A stretch of 64,000 bases of DNA, taken from Eudromia elegans (lineage: Eukaryota > Chordata > Aves > Tinamiformes > Tinamidae). Of the stretch, positions 13,776 to 26,665 are shown piece by piece (the stretch's first letter is position 1; each line of letters begins with the position of its first letter). The notes beneath the pieces are model-generated. The model was not told the DNA's origin and ran no database searches. It saw only the letters and a list, made by a program, of their open reading frames with translations. The stretch covers positions 541,890-605,889 of the forward strand of contig PTEX01000295.1 in the NCBI GenBank assembly GCA_003342815.1, in the 5' to 3' direction. Both the position numbers and the translations under genes were made by a program.

Positions 13776-13800
13776 ATGTTGTGTGTGTCTAAGGTAAGGG

Positions 13801-16800
13801 AAAACAACCTTAAACATCCTGGGAGGAGGAGGCGCAGCAGATGGCAGTCACTCCTCTGGGCTCTCGGCAAAAAGGCCAACATGAAGCCATGTCAGCAGTG
13901 TATGCTCAGGATGCTTCCATGGAGGAACTTGCAGCCCTCTGTGCCCACAGTTTGGGAAGGGGGTTCTCCTCTTCCTCCCCTACCTTTGTGCTGTTGCCCT
14001 GGTCGGAGGCCGCAGCTTGAGTGGTGAGGTGTCACTCGTGGTCATGGTGGTGGTGGCATCGGTCGCTTGGTGCTCGGGTTCTTGTTGTGGTTCCCTCTAT
14101 GCTCCATGTTGAACCTTGCTTGGAGGCTTGCAGCGCCTCGGAGCCTTGTTGTGGTAGTTGGTATCATCTCGGCACCACCAGCTTTTCTCCTTGAAGACTC
14201 CTGTAAACAACTTGCTGGGAACCATGGGGGATGGAGAAGATGGAAAGAGGGCCTGGGGCAGGAAGATCTTAAGGATTTGCCCTGGGAAAGGATTTTTTCC
14301 TGGATTTTCTGCAGGAGTGATGTCCTAAAGTGTGCTTGAGACAACACCCTGAGCATTAATGGCTGTGAAATGACTGTGGGGTTTTTGTGCACTCCAGCTC
14401 TCTGCTTGGCCTCAGGGGGTGGATTGGCTTTAGCAGATGATCAGTCAGCTTAAGTGGCCTCTTCAACACAGTGTCTCATTATTCCTTGTCAATCTGATCA
14501 TATGTCCTGTTGTAAAAGGAAGATTAGCAAGTGAGCTTGGAAAAATCTTTGCTCAGCTCTCTTGTTTTTTGAAGCTTCTGCCATAAAGAGCAGAAAAAAT
14601 CCATCTTGTGACTTGTGTTTTTTTTGAGTATGCAGTAACAGGTACCTCCTTGCTGCAAATGCCCATCTACAGCTTCTCGGGCCATTGCCTTTCTGGAGCC
14701 GTGGATGGCCATACTGGGGAAGATGTTTCCAGCAGGGATGACCCCGTCTCAAAGAGGGGGCTTCCTTACATTGTGGCTCCTTGTGCCTCAGGGGATCTCC
14801 CCAAGTGCAGGAGAGCCAACTGCTGTCTTGGTGGCACTGCGGGACTGTGTTTGCCCCTCTTGTCTCCTCAAGAAGGGTGCTGGGGGTTCTTCAGGACCTG
14901 CTCACCTTCTCTCATTCCGTTGCATGGCCCTTTCTGTGGGAAACTCCATGCACCCTGACGCCCGAGAGATCCGTTTACCTGTGGCCTCGAAGAACTCAGC
15001 TCAGGCGGGCACAGGGCTTGGTGCTGTCCCTGCTCTTGAGACTGAAGGATCGGGAGTGGGAAATGCTTGTTTTGATGAAATGGTGGGTGTGTGGGGGGTG
15101 TTATTTACACAAGGATTTGCGACCCATGGGCCTGGTCCAAGCGCAATTTCTAGTTTGAAGCAGTGAGTGGGAGTTGCAATGTCATAAACTTGTGTGCATA
15201 TAGAGTGCATACATTTATTAAAGCGCTCCTTGTTAACTTATTGCATGTAGCCTAGGGAAATTCACCTCTAACGTTTTTTTCCTGCCTTGGGTGGTGGAAT
15301 GGCTTTGACTCAAGCTTCACCTCCATGTGATGGGGTCAGCGCCTTCCTGGGCCGTGGCCCGGGGTCTCTGAGCACGCATCCGTGACAAGTCCTGCCTGGA
15401 TTTATATGCGGAGTGCATGTGTCCTGCTGCAGCACTGTGGAATTAGCTTCCTCAGGGTCCCTGCAGGACTCAGTCTTCAGATCTTGTGAATGTCAGACAT
15501 GCGACTGTCACAATTTTCCAAAGAGGTGTTAAGCAGGTTCTGGTGCTCGTAACAGTAAAAATGAGGGAGCTGAATGCAGAAATTAAGACGTTTTTGCCAG
15601 CTACCTTGGAAGTTCAGAAGTGTTTGGCACTGGGTTAGTGAAGCGATGAAAGCAAAGGTGGCTGTCGAGCTGTTGGTCTCCTCCTAGGCCTTTGTTTGCA
15701 TGAGACCGGTAACAGGCAGGTGACGTTGAGGTGATGGGGAGATCCGCTGCAGTGAGTGCCCTGAATGGGGCAGAGCCCAAGCAGGGACTTGTCAGGACTC
15801 ATGTGACTGGAAGGGTTTTACCAGGAACCAAGTGCAGCTGCAGAGGGTGAAAGGTTAGTTCGGACCTGGGTCCTCCAAAAGCAGTGGGGAATTAGGATGA
15901 CCTGCAGGGAATGACCCTTTGGGAGAGGAGTTCTGGGTCGAACAACCACAAATCCTGGGCCCGAGTCATAATTGAGACCCAGTGTTGTGTGGCGCTTGGC
16001 GTTGGCAGGAGCACCCAACAGGCGAAGCAGCGTTTTGGGAGGGAGCTGGCATCAAGGGCCTCTGGCAGCTTTCTGCAGTGGCTCCTACTGAGGCGGCTGC
16101 TTGTGCCGGTGTCCGTCCTTGTAGAGTCCCTTTTACAGCAGATGTGCAGTGGAATAGCTGTTTTTGCTGTAGTGGTGACAGTAAAATACACTTCTGAAGT
16201 GAAGAGTCTATTTTTTGGCTCTGTTTTCCTTGACTCTCTTTGTGTCTTGTGAATTCATGATCTTTGTAGTCCCCGACTTTGTTGCCTGCGTGTGTGTGAA
16301 GTCCATCTGTATTGGGAGTAAAATTGGTCTTTCTAACACAACTGACTTGAACGTGAGAGGCCGTTAAACTTGCTGAACATCACTTAAGGCTTTTTATTTG
16401 ATATAAAGAAGTTGCTGTTCGGTATGCTGCCAGCCTTAGTCGTAGAGAAAAATCATGTGAAAATCATTGCTCCTCTCAGCTTGGGCCAGATCAGTGGTTT
16501 GAAAGCCTGTGACTCCCTTTGAAACGTGGTTTGCGGCTGTTGTGATGGCACTGTCATTGGAGGCCTTGGTGATCTGCAGATATGCCCAAGCCAAAGCTTG
16601 GATAAAGGCTGCCTAGTGTTAGATTCACAGGTGTTTTGGTGGGAAAACAAATAAAACAACTGCAAAAAGGGAATTTCTCTGTACACATTGCCTTGCAATG
16701 TCCCAATGCAGATAACTCTGTAGCATCTTCATCAGGACATCCAAAATCAGCCCAAGTTTGCGTGCTGCCTTTTTTGGGGGCACTGTTGCCAGATATATTC

Positions 16801-18469
16801 CTTCTTCTGTTTGAATTGTTTTTATTTTAGCAGCAAATTACCTCCTTATGTCATCTAGTTGAGTGTTTTAGGCAGGTATCTCTCAGCTCCACCAGTGTTT
16901 GAAGATGAGGTAAATAAAAACCAAGGAATTGCTGATGAGATGTCAAGCTTAAAGCAGCTTTTCTTACAGGGACTTATTCTGTTTGATCAGCACATCAATA
17001 TATACATTAAGAGACTTGCATTTACAAGTTCAGCATTTCTGTGTTTCTCTTCTCTCCAAAGAGCAGAGAGAGGAGGAACAGTTACTCTGACTCAACTTCT
17101 TGCCACCTATTTTGTGAATCTTGTATTTCTCTTTGAATGTCTGGCTGCTGTTAGAGCTTTACTGTGCCCTCAACTTGCCAGCAGTAGTCTTGTTTTCCCT
17201 GGTCACCCTCTGTTCCTGGTTCCCTCAGGAGCTACAGACCATGAAGCTGCAAAATTAGGCTTGTTTCTGGTACCGTTTCACTGTCAGAATAAACTTGTAT
17301 CTGTCTCCTTATTCATGGCACCTGCCTTCTGCACTGAGCTTCCTGCTCTCTCTATAAGCGGCATCTGTCTCTGGAAGGACAGTCATCCATTGCATCTCTG
17401 AGGACCTCTTCTCTGCTGTGGGCCCGTGGAAGGTACCAAGGGCGTCAGGGTGGTTTGGATATAGGCGGCCAGCCGTGCTTTCCACTCCTGGATGTATAGT
17501 CTTGCCTTTAGGTTGTTAAACAGCTGTGGTTTTGTTGAGATCATTACCATTACAGGAAACACTGTGGAAGGGGCTCATGACGGGGAGAAGGTTTCTTCTC
17601 AGAGTAACATAAACTGCTTGGATCTATTAAATTAGCAGTTATTAGTGAACCAATTAGGGTTTACTATTAAATCGGTGGCTGAAGAGAATTCTCCTATAAG
17701 GAGAAACAAGCAGGATTTTCTCATGGACACTTGTGTTTCTGGAGCTATTCGTGCCCAGCAAGGAGGGGAAGTGCCAGGATGTGCAGCTGAGTTGGTGGTT
17801 GGCATGAGTCCCCCTTGCTTCGTTGCTGTAGAACTGTGACAGGAGGAGGGTACGTGCTAAGATGATGCTAATTCCGAGCAGCAATCATCTCTGTGGGTCT
17901 AGCAAGCCCAAGGCCTCTCCAGGAAGATGAAAGAGTTTGGGATGTTAATCAGTGCTTGTGCCCTGAAGCCTGGTTTGGCGTCCGAGGTGTCACGACGGGA
18001 AAGTTCTCTGCTGGATAACCTTGCTTTAGTTCGGTCCTAGTGACCAGTGCTCTTGTTTTCTCTTGCTAAGCTGCCGTTATCGGGACTTGTTTCTTGTAGT
18101 GATCATGTTTTGTAAGAGAATTATTCAAGATGTTTGGGAACGAGACTGTGGAACTATCTGGTACCTGCTGCTCCTGTCTACTCTTCAACTAGTCTTCTAA
18201 GATGACCCCAGAATCGTTTCACTGCTACAGAGTGGCACTTAGTGCTATGGAGGAAGAAAATGCTGCTTTGGGTGGTGAAATAGCTAACAAACTATTAGTG
18301 CTGGTGGTTCTTTGATGTGTATTTTTATTTGTGTATCTAGGCTAACATATGCTCTGAACGCAAAATATTTATGTGTCGAGCAGCTTCTGCGAGCTGATCT
18401 TGGGCAAGTGCTCCAAATGCAAGAACCAAAATGGAAACGTCACTTTCTAGCTTTGGTGTTGGCTAAAAC
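13801..18469. other. intron stretch with nothing recognised
   Basis: Mid-GC unique sequence. It contains frames up to 180 codons (16859-17401, + strand), but none resembles a known family, and splice or promoter context is lacking. No interspersed repeat was recognised. Confidence 0.6.
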
Positions 18470-18660
18470 GTGCTCGTCTGGCGAGCAGAAATAGTGTTTG
18501 CAAGGGGAGAAACATCCCTCGATGCAAAAGCGAGGGCTCCCTGCCAGCGTGAGCGCACATCGCGCCAAGCCTGCAGGTTTGGGTTAGCAGAGGCACAAAC
18601 TACTCGGGAGGGAGGAAACGGCCCTCGGTTTCAGAAACGGCCCAAATGGATCTCCGTGAG
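18470..18660. promoter_or_regulatory. CpG-enriched patch 3
   Basis: Roughly fifteen CpGs occur across about 190 bases, densest around GCGTGAGCGCACATCGCGCC at 18547-18566. The repeated word AAACGGCC(C) occurs at 18617 and 18635. The patch is moderately GC-rich and lies just before the poly-T and N gap. Its function is unknown. Confidence 0.28.
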
Positions 18661-18765
18661 TTTCTGGAGAGCTGTTGCCATGTTGTGTCTGAAGGTAAAT
18701 AAATATCTGTCAAATCACGGCAACGGTGGCTCACTCATAGCCACTCAGCCTCTTGGTTTTTTGTG

Positions 18766-18806
18766 TTTTTTTTTTTTTTTTTTTTTTNNNNNNNNNNNNT
18801 TTTTTT
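18766..18806 (+). repeat. poly-T run interrupted by N gap
   Basis: Twenty-two T, then 12 N, then 7 T. It is probably a single long T homopolymer whose length was not resolved. Confidence 0.9.
18788..18799. other. assembly gap (12 N)
   Basis: Twelve N bases sit inside a poly-T run (18766-18787 before, 18800-18806 after). The true homopolymer length is unresolved. The gap most likely reflects sequencing failure in the T run, not missing unique sequence. Confidence 0.95.
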
Positions 18807-21107
18807 AAGCCTTTCTCTGTAGCATAGTCTTTCAGTATTTATGGAAGTTTACATAGATGCTAACGAGGCTTCAGCAGCCCGTGTAGTTTTTCTGGAATGA
18901 ACAATTTTTGCATTGCCCTTCTAGAAATCACCGTGCTTCCAGGAAAGCAGCTGCATTCCACTGTGGATCTCCCTGGAAGAAAAAACTACAGGAGTGTTTG
19001 GCTGCAAATGCGGAGAGGTCACGTGGGCTAATCCTGAAGGCCGGATCCATCCAGGCTACCAGTGAAGCCGTAACTTGCTCAGTCACAACTTCCTCTGCTT
19101 CCCCATGACATACCCACAGGAAGATTTTGCCAGTTGAAAATGAGAGGATTGAGTGAACAGGGCCTTGAGATCCTTGTTTTGTATATGTAGTGGTGCAAAA
19201 CCCACCCACTTACTTCGATTTCTATCACTGCTGTCTCTGTGCAGCATGGTGCCCTGCAGCTGCAGCTATGTTTCCTCAGAAATGGCACAGGCAAATTGGA
19301 AGAGACGGGCTATTAATTGCAGTGGCTTAATCTGACATTTAGATGCTGAGTGCTAGTCTGTTTTAACTCGGTCTTTTGCTGTCGGTAAGAGCAATTACGT
19401 AGATTTAGGGACTGGTCAAAATGCAGCTACTGGCTGCTTTGGGCAGTCATAGCTGCACAATGTTGACAGGAGTCGTCGTCACCTCAAATTGATCAGGTCT
19501 GGGTGAAGAAACCGTTTCTTGTTCCATGTTCCCACTCCTGTATCCATTGCTTTTCCAGGCTGATCTGAGCCTTCTGGGGCTGATTTCTGCCTCAGCGGTC
19601 TGAATCTTGCAAAGCTGAAATCCATGGAAGGAGTTTCCAGGATACTCGCACTCCTCCTGCAGCAGCTTTACTTTTGTTCATCCTTGTGTTGCTTTGAAGT
19701 TTGTTTGTCAGGTCTGGCTATCGATGTGATGTTGTGCCCTTGTGCTTTCGATGGTAAGAGCTGGGTATCTGGCAAACATGGTGTGTCTTCTCGTGCCAAG
19801 GGTGGCTGCTGGTGCCCGTGGTTGTGGGGCGCCCTCACTGCGGATGCGAGGCTGAGCTTTACTTTTTCAATCAACCGTGAAAAGTAGATATTAAGTCCTT
19901 GTGCTCAATCAAATTAGCGTAGCAAACTGCTTGAAAGAAGGTTATTAAGGTTGTAAGTCAAATGCACACATATTAGGAGAGCTTAGTTCTGGGTTTTCTC
20001 CTGCCCTGGTTTGATGGGGCCTGTAGGACTCAAGCCTTAAGAGGCGCCCAGGGTCAGTCCTACCCATGGACCCGGGTCAGTGCTCGGGGGCCTGTGGAGC
20101 AGCATTAACATCCTCTGCTCTCCTTCCTGCATGACGTGGCTGGTGGTGTTGGGTCTCCTGGATCCCTTCTGCACACTCGTGACGTTTGAAGAACATCTAG
20201 GAGCTCTTAGCTCTACTGGTTTTGCTCTAGCAACAGGAGGTGGAACAGAGGCTCCTGTGGGGACATGTGCTCTGAGGCAGCTGTGTATGACACTTGGTTT
20301 CCAGAAACTCCACTTTCTGTGGGTTGAAACGAGTCTGTTCGAGGGCTTTCTGCCCAGTCCCAACGGAGACAATCTCTGGATTGTGTCAGAGGTGCAATGG
20401 TGGTGGCAACTGTAGGAACCTCTGGCTGCTTAAAGGTGACCCCCAGATTGGTTTTGAGCCTTGAAGGGAAGATGTTGTGCTTCTCCCAGCAGAACAAGGC
20501 ATTTACCAAGAATCTGAGTAAGGGAAACAATTGAGAACTCGCATCCTGCCTTATGTTAAGGTGAGCTGAGCGATGGCGTGCAGAGGGTGTACACGGAGAC
20601 CAACTGTATGTAAATATTATGCAGAAGTGGCTCTTGTTTAATTTGTTACCCTGTTAGCAACTTTGTTCTCATCCTCTGAAATGGCTCCTAATAAATTGCT
20701 CATAATTGGCTCCTGTGCACGAGGAAATCATCAGCGCTCAATTGCTGCATGTTTTAAGTGGCTGTGTGTCCTTGGGGTTGCAAGCTCACCAACAATAAAA
20801 TGCACATATATATTTAAAACAAATTATTAAATCGAACTCGTTTACATGTGTTGATCTTAAAAATGTTTGAGCCGTTTTGTGACCGAGAAACAGGTTTGCA
20901 AGAGGAGCAAATCAGGCTGCTGCCAGCTATGCTGGCGAGCCTGCGAATACCTGTGTGCTCCGTGCTGAGCACGAGTTTGCAGCTCTTGCTTTGGGCTGCA
21001 GTCTTGCACTGTGGTCTAATTATGTTTTGAATTGCAGAGCTTTTTTCTTCTTTCCTGTAAGAGTGTGGGTGGAAGATAAGAGTTGATAGAGTGAGAGCAG
21101 CAAATCT

Positions 21108-21123
21108 TGCCTGCCTGCCTGCC
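21108..21123. repeat. (TGCC)4 microsatellite
   Basis: Four exact TGCC units. Short but perfect. Confidence 0.85.
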
Positions 21124-23019
21124 TTTGGCTGCCCAATTACTCTGGCAAAATGAAATAAGAAGGGAAGGGCAATAGGATGTATCAGAATCCTGCAGTATTC
21201 AGCATGCCTCGGTTGGTGGGTCTGGATGGGAACTCGCTTTCAGGGTGCCAAGGCCTTGAGGGTAACTTTTTGCATGGCTGTTTTTACTCCTATCTCTTCT
21301 TGCCATAAGGGGAATTTGGTGCAAAGGTGGGTGCTGCTCTCGACAGGTATGATTGCTGGGGATAAATAACTGTGGATTGTGTTGGTCACCTCAGTATAGC
21401 CACATCTGGGGGGAAGAGCAGGGAAGATGCTAGTCATTCCATTTTTTTCCCTCTCTTTACACAACATTTAAAACATTGTTTTATTTGTATTTATAGGACA
21501 TTTGGGCAATTTGTATTTTCTTTTTTGTTAATTGATACTTCCAGCAATGTCTGTCTGGATGCGTCTTCCTAGCACAAGGTGCCTCTGAGGGAGTTAAAGC
21601 CGGGTCAGATAAATAAGCTGTATAAAGCGTATCCCAAGCTTGGTGCTGAGCTGAACCCTTCCTGGTCAGGCAGGCAACCAGCTGCTTCCCAGACATGATG
21701 GGTTTGGGCTGGCTGGGCTTCCGCTCTTGCCTTGTCTTCACGTTGCGGTGTCCCTGAAAGGCAGAGGTTGAGGGGGATGACTGTGGCACAGGAGGAGGTC
21801 CCATCTTCTGGATCCAGAGTGTTGATCAGTGCCTTGAGTTCCTGTCTAGGTGCGTGAGGTTTGGAGACTCTCTTCTTTTCTGCTACGTAGCCCATGGTGG
21901 TGGGAAGTCACAGTACTGTGTTGCCTGTGTGCCTCCTTGGCTCTGGCTAGCCTGTCCCTCCTGGACTTTGGTGGCTTCCACCAGGCGCTGTGTTGTAGAA
22001 GCCGAACGTGGCCGGGTCAGCAATTCACCCACCCCCTTGACTGGCCTCAGGAGCCAGCAGCATCTTCACTGTATGGACTTGTTCCCTCATTTGTGTTAGG
22101 GAAGGTGAGCAAGCCGTATCTAATTACTACGTGTTACTGCCCTACACAGGTTCTCAACGCACAGTGTGATGTGGTTTGCAATGGCTGAAACGCAAGGCTG
22201 GCCAAACTATTTAAAGCTGGGAATCCTGTTCTGTTCCGGTAGTCTCCTGGTAGAGCAGGTGTTTGTTCCGGAGATGCTCAGGGAGACGTTTGCCTCCTGC
22301 AAAGCTTGATGCGTTGAGCTGTGATCTTGCGGACAGTTTTTACCCCACACGGCTGTGGGTGAGTTCCTGTTGTACTCACAGTATTTCTGCAGAGGGCGGT
22401 TGGCACCATTTTGAGAGGAGGAGCGAGAGAAACCCATAATCTCGTTGTGTGCTTGTGGGCGAGCAGGGTCACACAAGGGATCTTCCCACTCGTTTGTGTT
22501 CCCAAAACCTTTGAGAAGTATCGGGGTGACCGTGGGGTGCAGGAGGGAGGTGGCTGTGGAGAAGAGCTGTTGTTCAGGGTGATTCAAGAGGAACTGCTCA
22601 ATCCTCTTGGGTGGTAAATGGGAGTTAGTCTTGGAAAATGCAGCAGCATTCCTGCGAATAGGAATGAACTTGACCACCCTTGCAGAGAAAGCCCTACAGC
22701 TGTTGGGTGGTGGAACTTCTCTTGCTTTTGCTGCTCCTTTCGTCTGCCTCTGCACTGATGGAGCAGAAACCAGCACAGATTTTCTTGTTGCTTAGAGTTT
22801 CTTTTGCCTTCTTATTTCACTTTCTCCAGAAGGTCTTCTCTATTACCTTGCCATCTTTTCTTAAGACCTGAGCGGCACCGAAGGAGTGAGAAGTTTTCAG
22901 GGGCAGGACCGGGTGTCTGTGTTGGCATCCAAGACAGGAAGCAAACCATGTGGCTGATGATATTGGAGGAGGTAGGAAGTTATTAGGCAAGAAGTGGGAG
23001 ACCAAGTAGAGGAGCAGGC

Positions 23020-23037
23020 CCACGATGGCCATCGTGG
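23020..23037. repeat. perfect 18-bp palindrome
   Basis: CCACGATGGCCATCGTGG equals its own reverse complement, with the two half-sites meeting at 23028/23029. The symmetry does not extend into the flanks. About 0.25 such sites are expected by chance in 64 kb, so it is only mildly notable. It includes an overlapping CCAT/ATGG pair of the YY1-like core type. Confidence 0.85.
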
Positions 23038-26000
23038 ATAGCATGAAAACTTTATCTTGGAGCAGGAAAACTTGTTTGCAGGCAGCTCCTGAGGGCTGTT
23101 TTCTAGAATTGTATGCCTAGGGAAAGCGATGGTGGATAAATACATATATGTATATATTTAAATCATACTCGGGAGACTGACATGATCACAGAGAAGTGAA
23201 ATGGGACATGCTGGTCTATATTAGCTCCATCGGTTAATGTCAGTGTGCCGCTGCTTGTGTCTCCGATGGCTGCGGGCAGCAATACATCACACCCGAGCCA
23301 ATATGCCGCTCCGCAAGCATGGGGTGGCGGCTCTGAGAGCTGGGTTTCAGGCACTGGAAACGCGGCTGTGGGATGAACCTGAAACTCAGCACCATGTCTC
23401 TCCATGAAGCAGGAGCAGTTTCATGCTGATGTTTGTATGTTCTAGGGTTTCTATACCCCTGAAATGGCTTCCAGCCCCAGTAATCTGCTTTCTGCTCCAG
23501 TGTATGCTGTAGTTTTCCTATGTGCATGCTGCTTGGGTGGGAATGGCAGAGGTCCTCCAAAAGAGCCACCTTCTCCAGAAGTGCTCGTCGTGTGGCTCAG
23601 TTGTCCTTAACCCAGTATAAGCTGGGAGAATTTCAGGGCCGTGAGTAGGTGGTGGATGATAAATTCATGCAGCAGTAAGGTCTGTTGAATGAACACAAGC
23701 CATTGGGTGTGTGTTCTCCACAAGCTCTTCTGAAATTGAGGTGCTCCAGGCGTGCCCGAGTCTGAGGAGCTGGTGATTTGGTTGCTGTTGACAGGAGTTT
23801 TTCACATTCTTGGCTCTTGTCTTGATTGCTTGGTTGCTTGGACAGGTTTTGACACCCATGGCACTTGTCTTACAGACTCAGTGCTGAGGGGGCGATGCTC
23901 TTTTCTCCTCTCTGCCTGGCAGTGGAGGCTGCAGACTGCTCTTGCTTGGCACCCAGGATGCATTGAAGGTGCTAAGCCGGCCTTAGGAGCCATTTCAGCA
24001 CGGTGTTGAAGAGCAGCCTGAAGAGCAGCGTTCTTCTCCCTGTGGCCTGGTAAAACAGATGGCAGGAGGCTGGGAGTGCCCTGGTCCCCTGCTACTACTC
24101 CCTTCCTCTCTTTGCAGAGCTGGAGGGGCCCTGACTCCTAGCAGAGGATCTCTGTTGCTTGTCCCGTGGCGCTTGACATCGACAGTGTTGTCCCAAATGA
24201 AGGGTCTGCCCCGGCAGCCCGCTGCAGTCTGACTGGATGCCCTCTTCTTGCCATGTGTGTTTCCCATGGCTATGGTGCTATGGGGAACGTCGAGTGCGTA
24301 TCCCATGAGGAGGAAGGGACGGGATCCAACTAAAAGGAGACACAGCTCAACTCTTTGGACCTAAGCAAGGCCATAAAGAAAGCTGAGCGTGTGGAAAGGA
24401 AAGGGTGTGTGGACCAACCAAAATGAGGCATGCCCCAGCTCTGTGGACCCAGGCAATTCAGAAACGTGAGATACCTGGCTAAGGTTCTGTTTGGATTTTG
24501 ACCTGGCTGGAAATGTAGCAATACCTCTCTGCATCAAGAATTATTTGGAATACATGGAAAAATACCTGTTTTCAAAAGAAGTTGTTTGTTCTTTGCCTGA
24601 AAAATGTATTTAGTGCCATGTATATGTGTATATGTATGCTGGGAGCATGTTTAATATAATCAGTGTGTCCACTTTCATCATTCTAGCTCTTTAATATTTG
24701 TAGCTCTTCCACTTTATGGAGTGCCTGTTCCTAATCCCTCCGTAAAAACGGTATCTGTTGCTTTGTCATTGCCCTACATGGGATGTGGTCATAGTGAGTA
24801 AAGAGCGGGATGCTTTGGCTTTTGAAGGGGACTTGAACCTCCGGTTTGGTTCTCTCTTCTAAGAGACGGCAGTGATGACAGTTGAGGTGCAAAGCAAAAT
24901 TCGGCATTTTCTTGGCATAGTCTATGTGGAAGGGAAGAACTGAAGAGCTATTGGATTGGCTGGCTCCAACCTCTTTAAGTTTACCTTGCGTTGCCTCTGT
25001 AAGGTGTGAATATGGGCATGGCAAAGGGGGTGAAAAAAGGCAAGGAAAGGAAAAGCTTTGGCACTACATTATGCAGATTTGGACTCCTACCCTGTATGAT
25101 GGATGTTGACTATTTCTGGTAGCCTTCAACCCCTTTTATGAGCAGTAAGGTGTCTGATTCACTCTCCTCATGTCCTTCTCGTGAGGACAAGAAGGTTTGC
25201 TAATGAGTAATGTCCAAGGCAGGAGGTTTACTGGCCACGCAAGGCACCTGTGTGACTGTTACTCTATTAATGCTCATCTGCTGTTGCTGTCACAGATGCA
25301 TTTCTCACCTGCCCCAGCTGATTTTTATTTTTCACATCATCCATGAACATTGCACGCAAGGGAGTACCCTCCTTCCAGCCCTCTCTGCCGCTTCCCTTGC
25401 GCCCTGTCCACACACTGCATTGCAGCACAGGGTTCTCTTGGTTTGGCACCTATGAGGCCTTCCAGTGCCTTGCTCTGGAAGCCTGAGCCCTGTCTCCTAT
25501 GTGTGGGGTGTTTCAGCTCTGCTCAGCTTTGCTTTTGCACTTCTCCCAGTTACCCTGGATGCCTCTTCTCTGCTCTGCTTTGCACGGTTTGGACTCTTAG
25601 TGCCCTGTTCCTTCTTTCCTTGGCCTCACCGGGGTTTTCAATCCTCACTTTTAAAGCCCGGACGAAGATACCTTATCCTTTTCTTTGTCTCAGACGTGCT
25701 CAGTCCTTCAGGTCTCTTCTTGCCCTAGGCTGCTTTTCACAACTTGGGCAATCACCACCTTTAATTCCCCATTTCTAGAACCTCCACCATGACATCTACA
25801 GACCTAGGGATATCAGCTGCCTCTAGCACCCCGAAAGAGTTGTCTAGATGACACACACTCTTGGAGAAGGCTCAAGGACCAATCGACCACATCTGATGCT
25901 GCCTCTGGTTCGTAAAAGGTGAAAGAAGTTTGAGTAAATACCTGGGAGGGGAATGTAAAGAACCTGGAATAATGTTGGACCTTGGTTATCCCTGCATCTT

Positions 26001-26299
26001 GCTATAGAGAATGCAGCCCCTCTGTGCTTTCGGATGTTGTCTTTAGATGGTCCTATACCTTGAGAAATGAAGAAAGTGAAGGAGTCTGTGGTTGTGAATC
26101 ATTTTGTTTTTTTCTTGTTATATCAAGCCAAAATACCAAGAGAAATATGTTTGTTGTAACAAGTGGCTTTGCAGGCTGGCCTCTTAAGCTACGCAGAGGA
26201 AGTGGGATCCAGTACCGGACTAGGACGATTTTGCCCTCTCCATGAATTAGGTGCCCTCTGACAAATTCTTCAGGTCAAGTTAATCGTTTTTTTTTTTCC

Positions 26300-26530
26300 T
26301 GCACCTGGAAAGAGAAAACGAGCGTTTAATTATTAGAAGGGGAGGAGAAAACAGAAATCATCGTACTAATTGAGAGCCCTATCAGTGCGATTTTATTTGA
26401 GGAGCATGGAGGCTGCATGAACAAATATGTTGTTTGATGTTTAATTGGAACGGTCTCAATGTGACGGAGGATGAAATGCTGTCATGAAAACAAAAATAGT
26501 CCGTGAACTTCATTGCCCTGCCAGGCGAAA
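26300..26530. other. candidate conserved non-coding element
   Basis: A low-CpG, non-repetitive stretch rich in homeodomain-type cores (TTTAATTATTAG, GTACTAATTGAG, GTTTAATTGG) and containing GCTGTCATGAAAAC. It has the composition typical of vertebrate intronic enhancers. This is judged by eye only, and no cross-species comparison was possible. Confidence 0.3.
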
Positions 26531-26630
26531 TGGAGCCTGTTTTTCTTTCCTTCATTCCATCCTTGTTTTTACCCTGGCAGGATTGCAACGACCCTTGTGC
26601 TGTTGCTTTTTTACTTTTACTGCCAATTGC

Positions 26631-26665
26631 TCCACATTAGCATCCACATTAGCTCCATACTAGCA
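26631..26665 (+). repeat. three tandem 11-12 bp units with ATTAGC/ACTAGC core
   Basis: TCCACATTAGCA, TCCACATTAGC and TCCATACTAGCA lie head to tail. They are followed by AT-rich sequence with further homeodomain-like cores (TTAATTCGATTAG). They could be a tandem binding-site cluster or simple slippage. Confidence 0.7.

Larger units (their letters stand above)
18807..26290. other. intron stretch with little recognised
   Basis: Unique sequence holding only the (TGCC)4 repeat, the 18-bp palindrome at 23020 and a short TA-rich run near 23140-23160. The longest frame in the window (22207-22776, minus strand, 189 codons) lies here and is treated as chance. Confidence 0.6.

Noticed and set aside
13405-13797. 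130-codon frame through CpG patch 2 ending near a donor-like site
   Set aside because: As a coding exon it lacks any known domain, and the frame is explained by GC-rich, stop-poor sequence. Only the regulatory possibility is kept as a finding.
16859-17401. 180-codon open frame on the + strand
   Set aside because: The composition is Leu/Phe-rich without a recognisable family or signal arrangement. It is most likely a chance frame in intron.
22207-22776. Longest open frame in the window (189 codons, minus strand)
   Set aside because: It has no recognisable domain, and frames also run open on the opposite strand. With about 128,000 frame positions, one open run this long is expected by chance. 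No splice or promoter context supports it.
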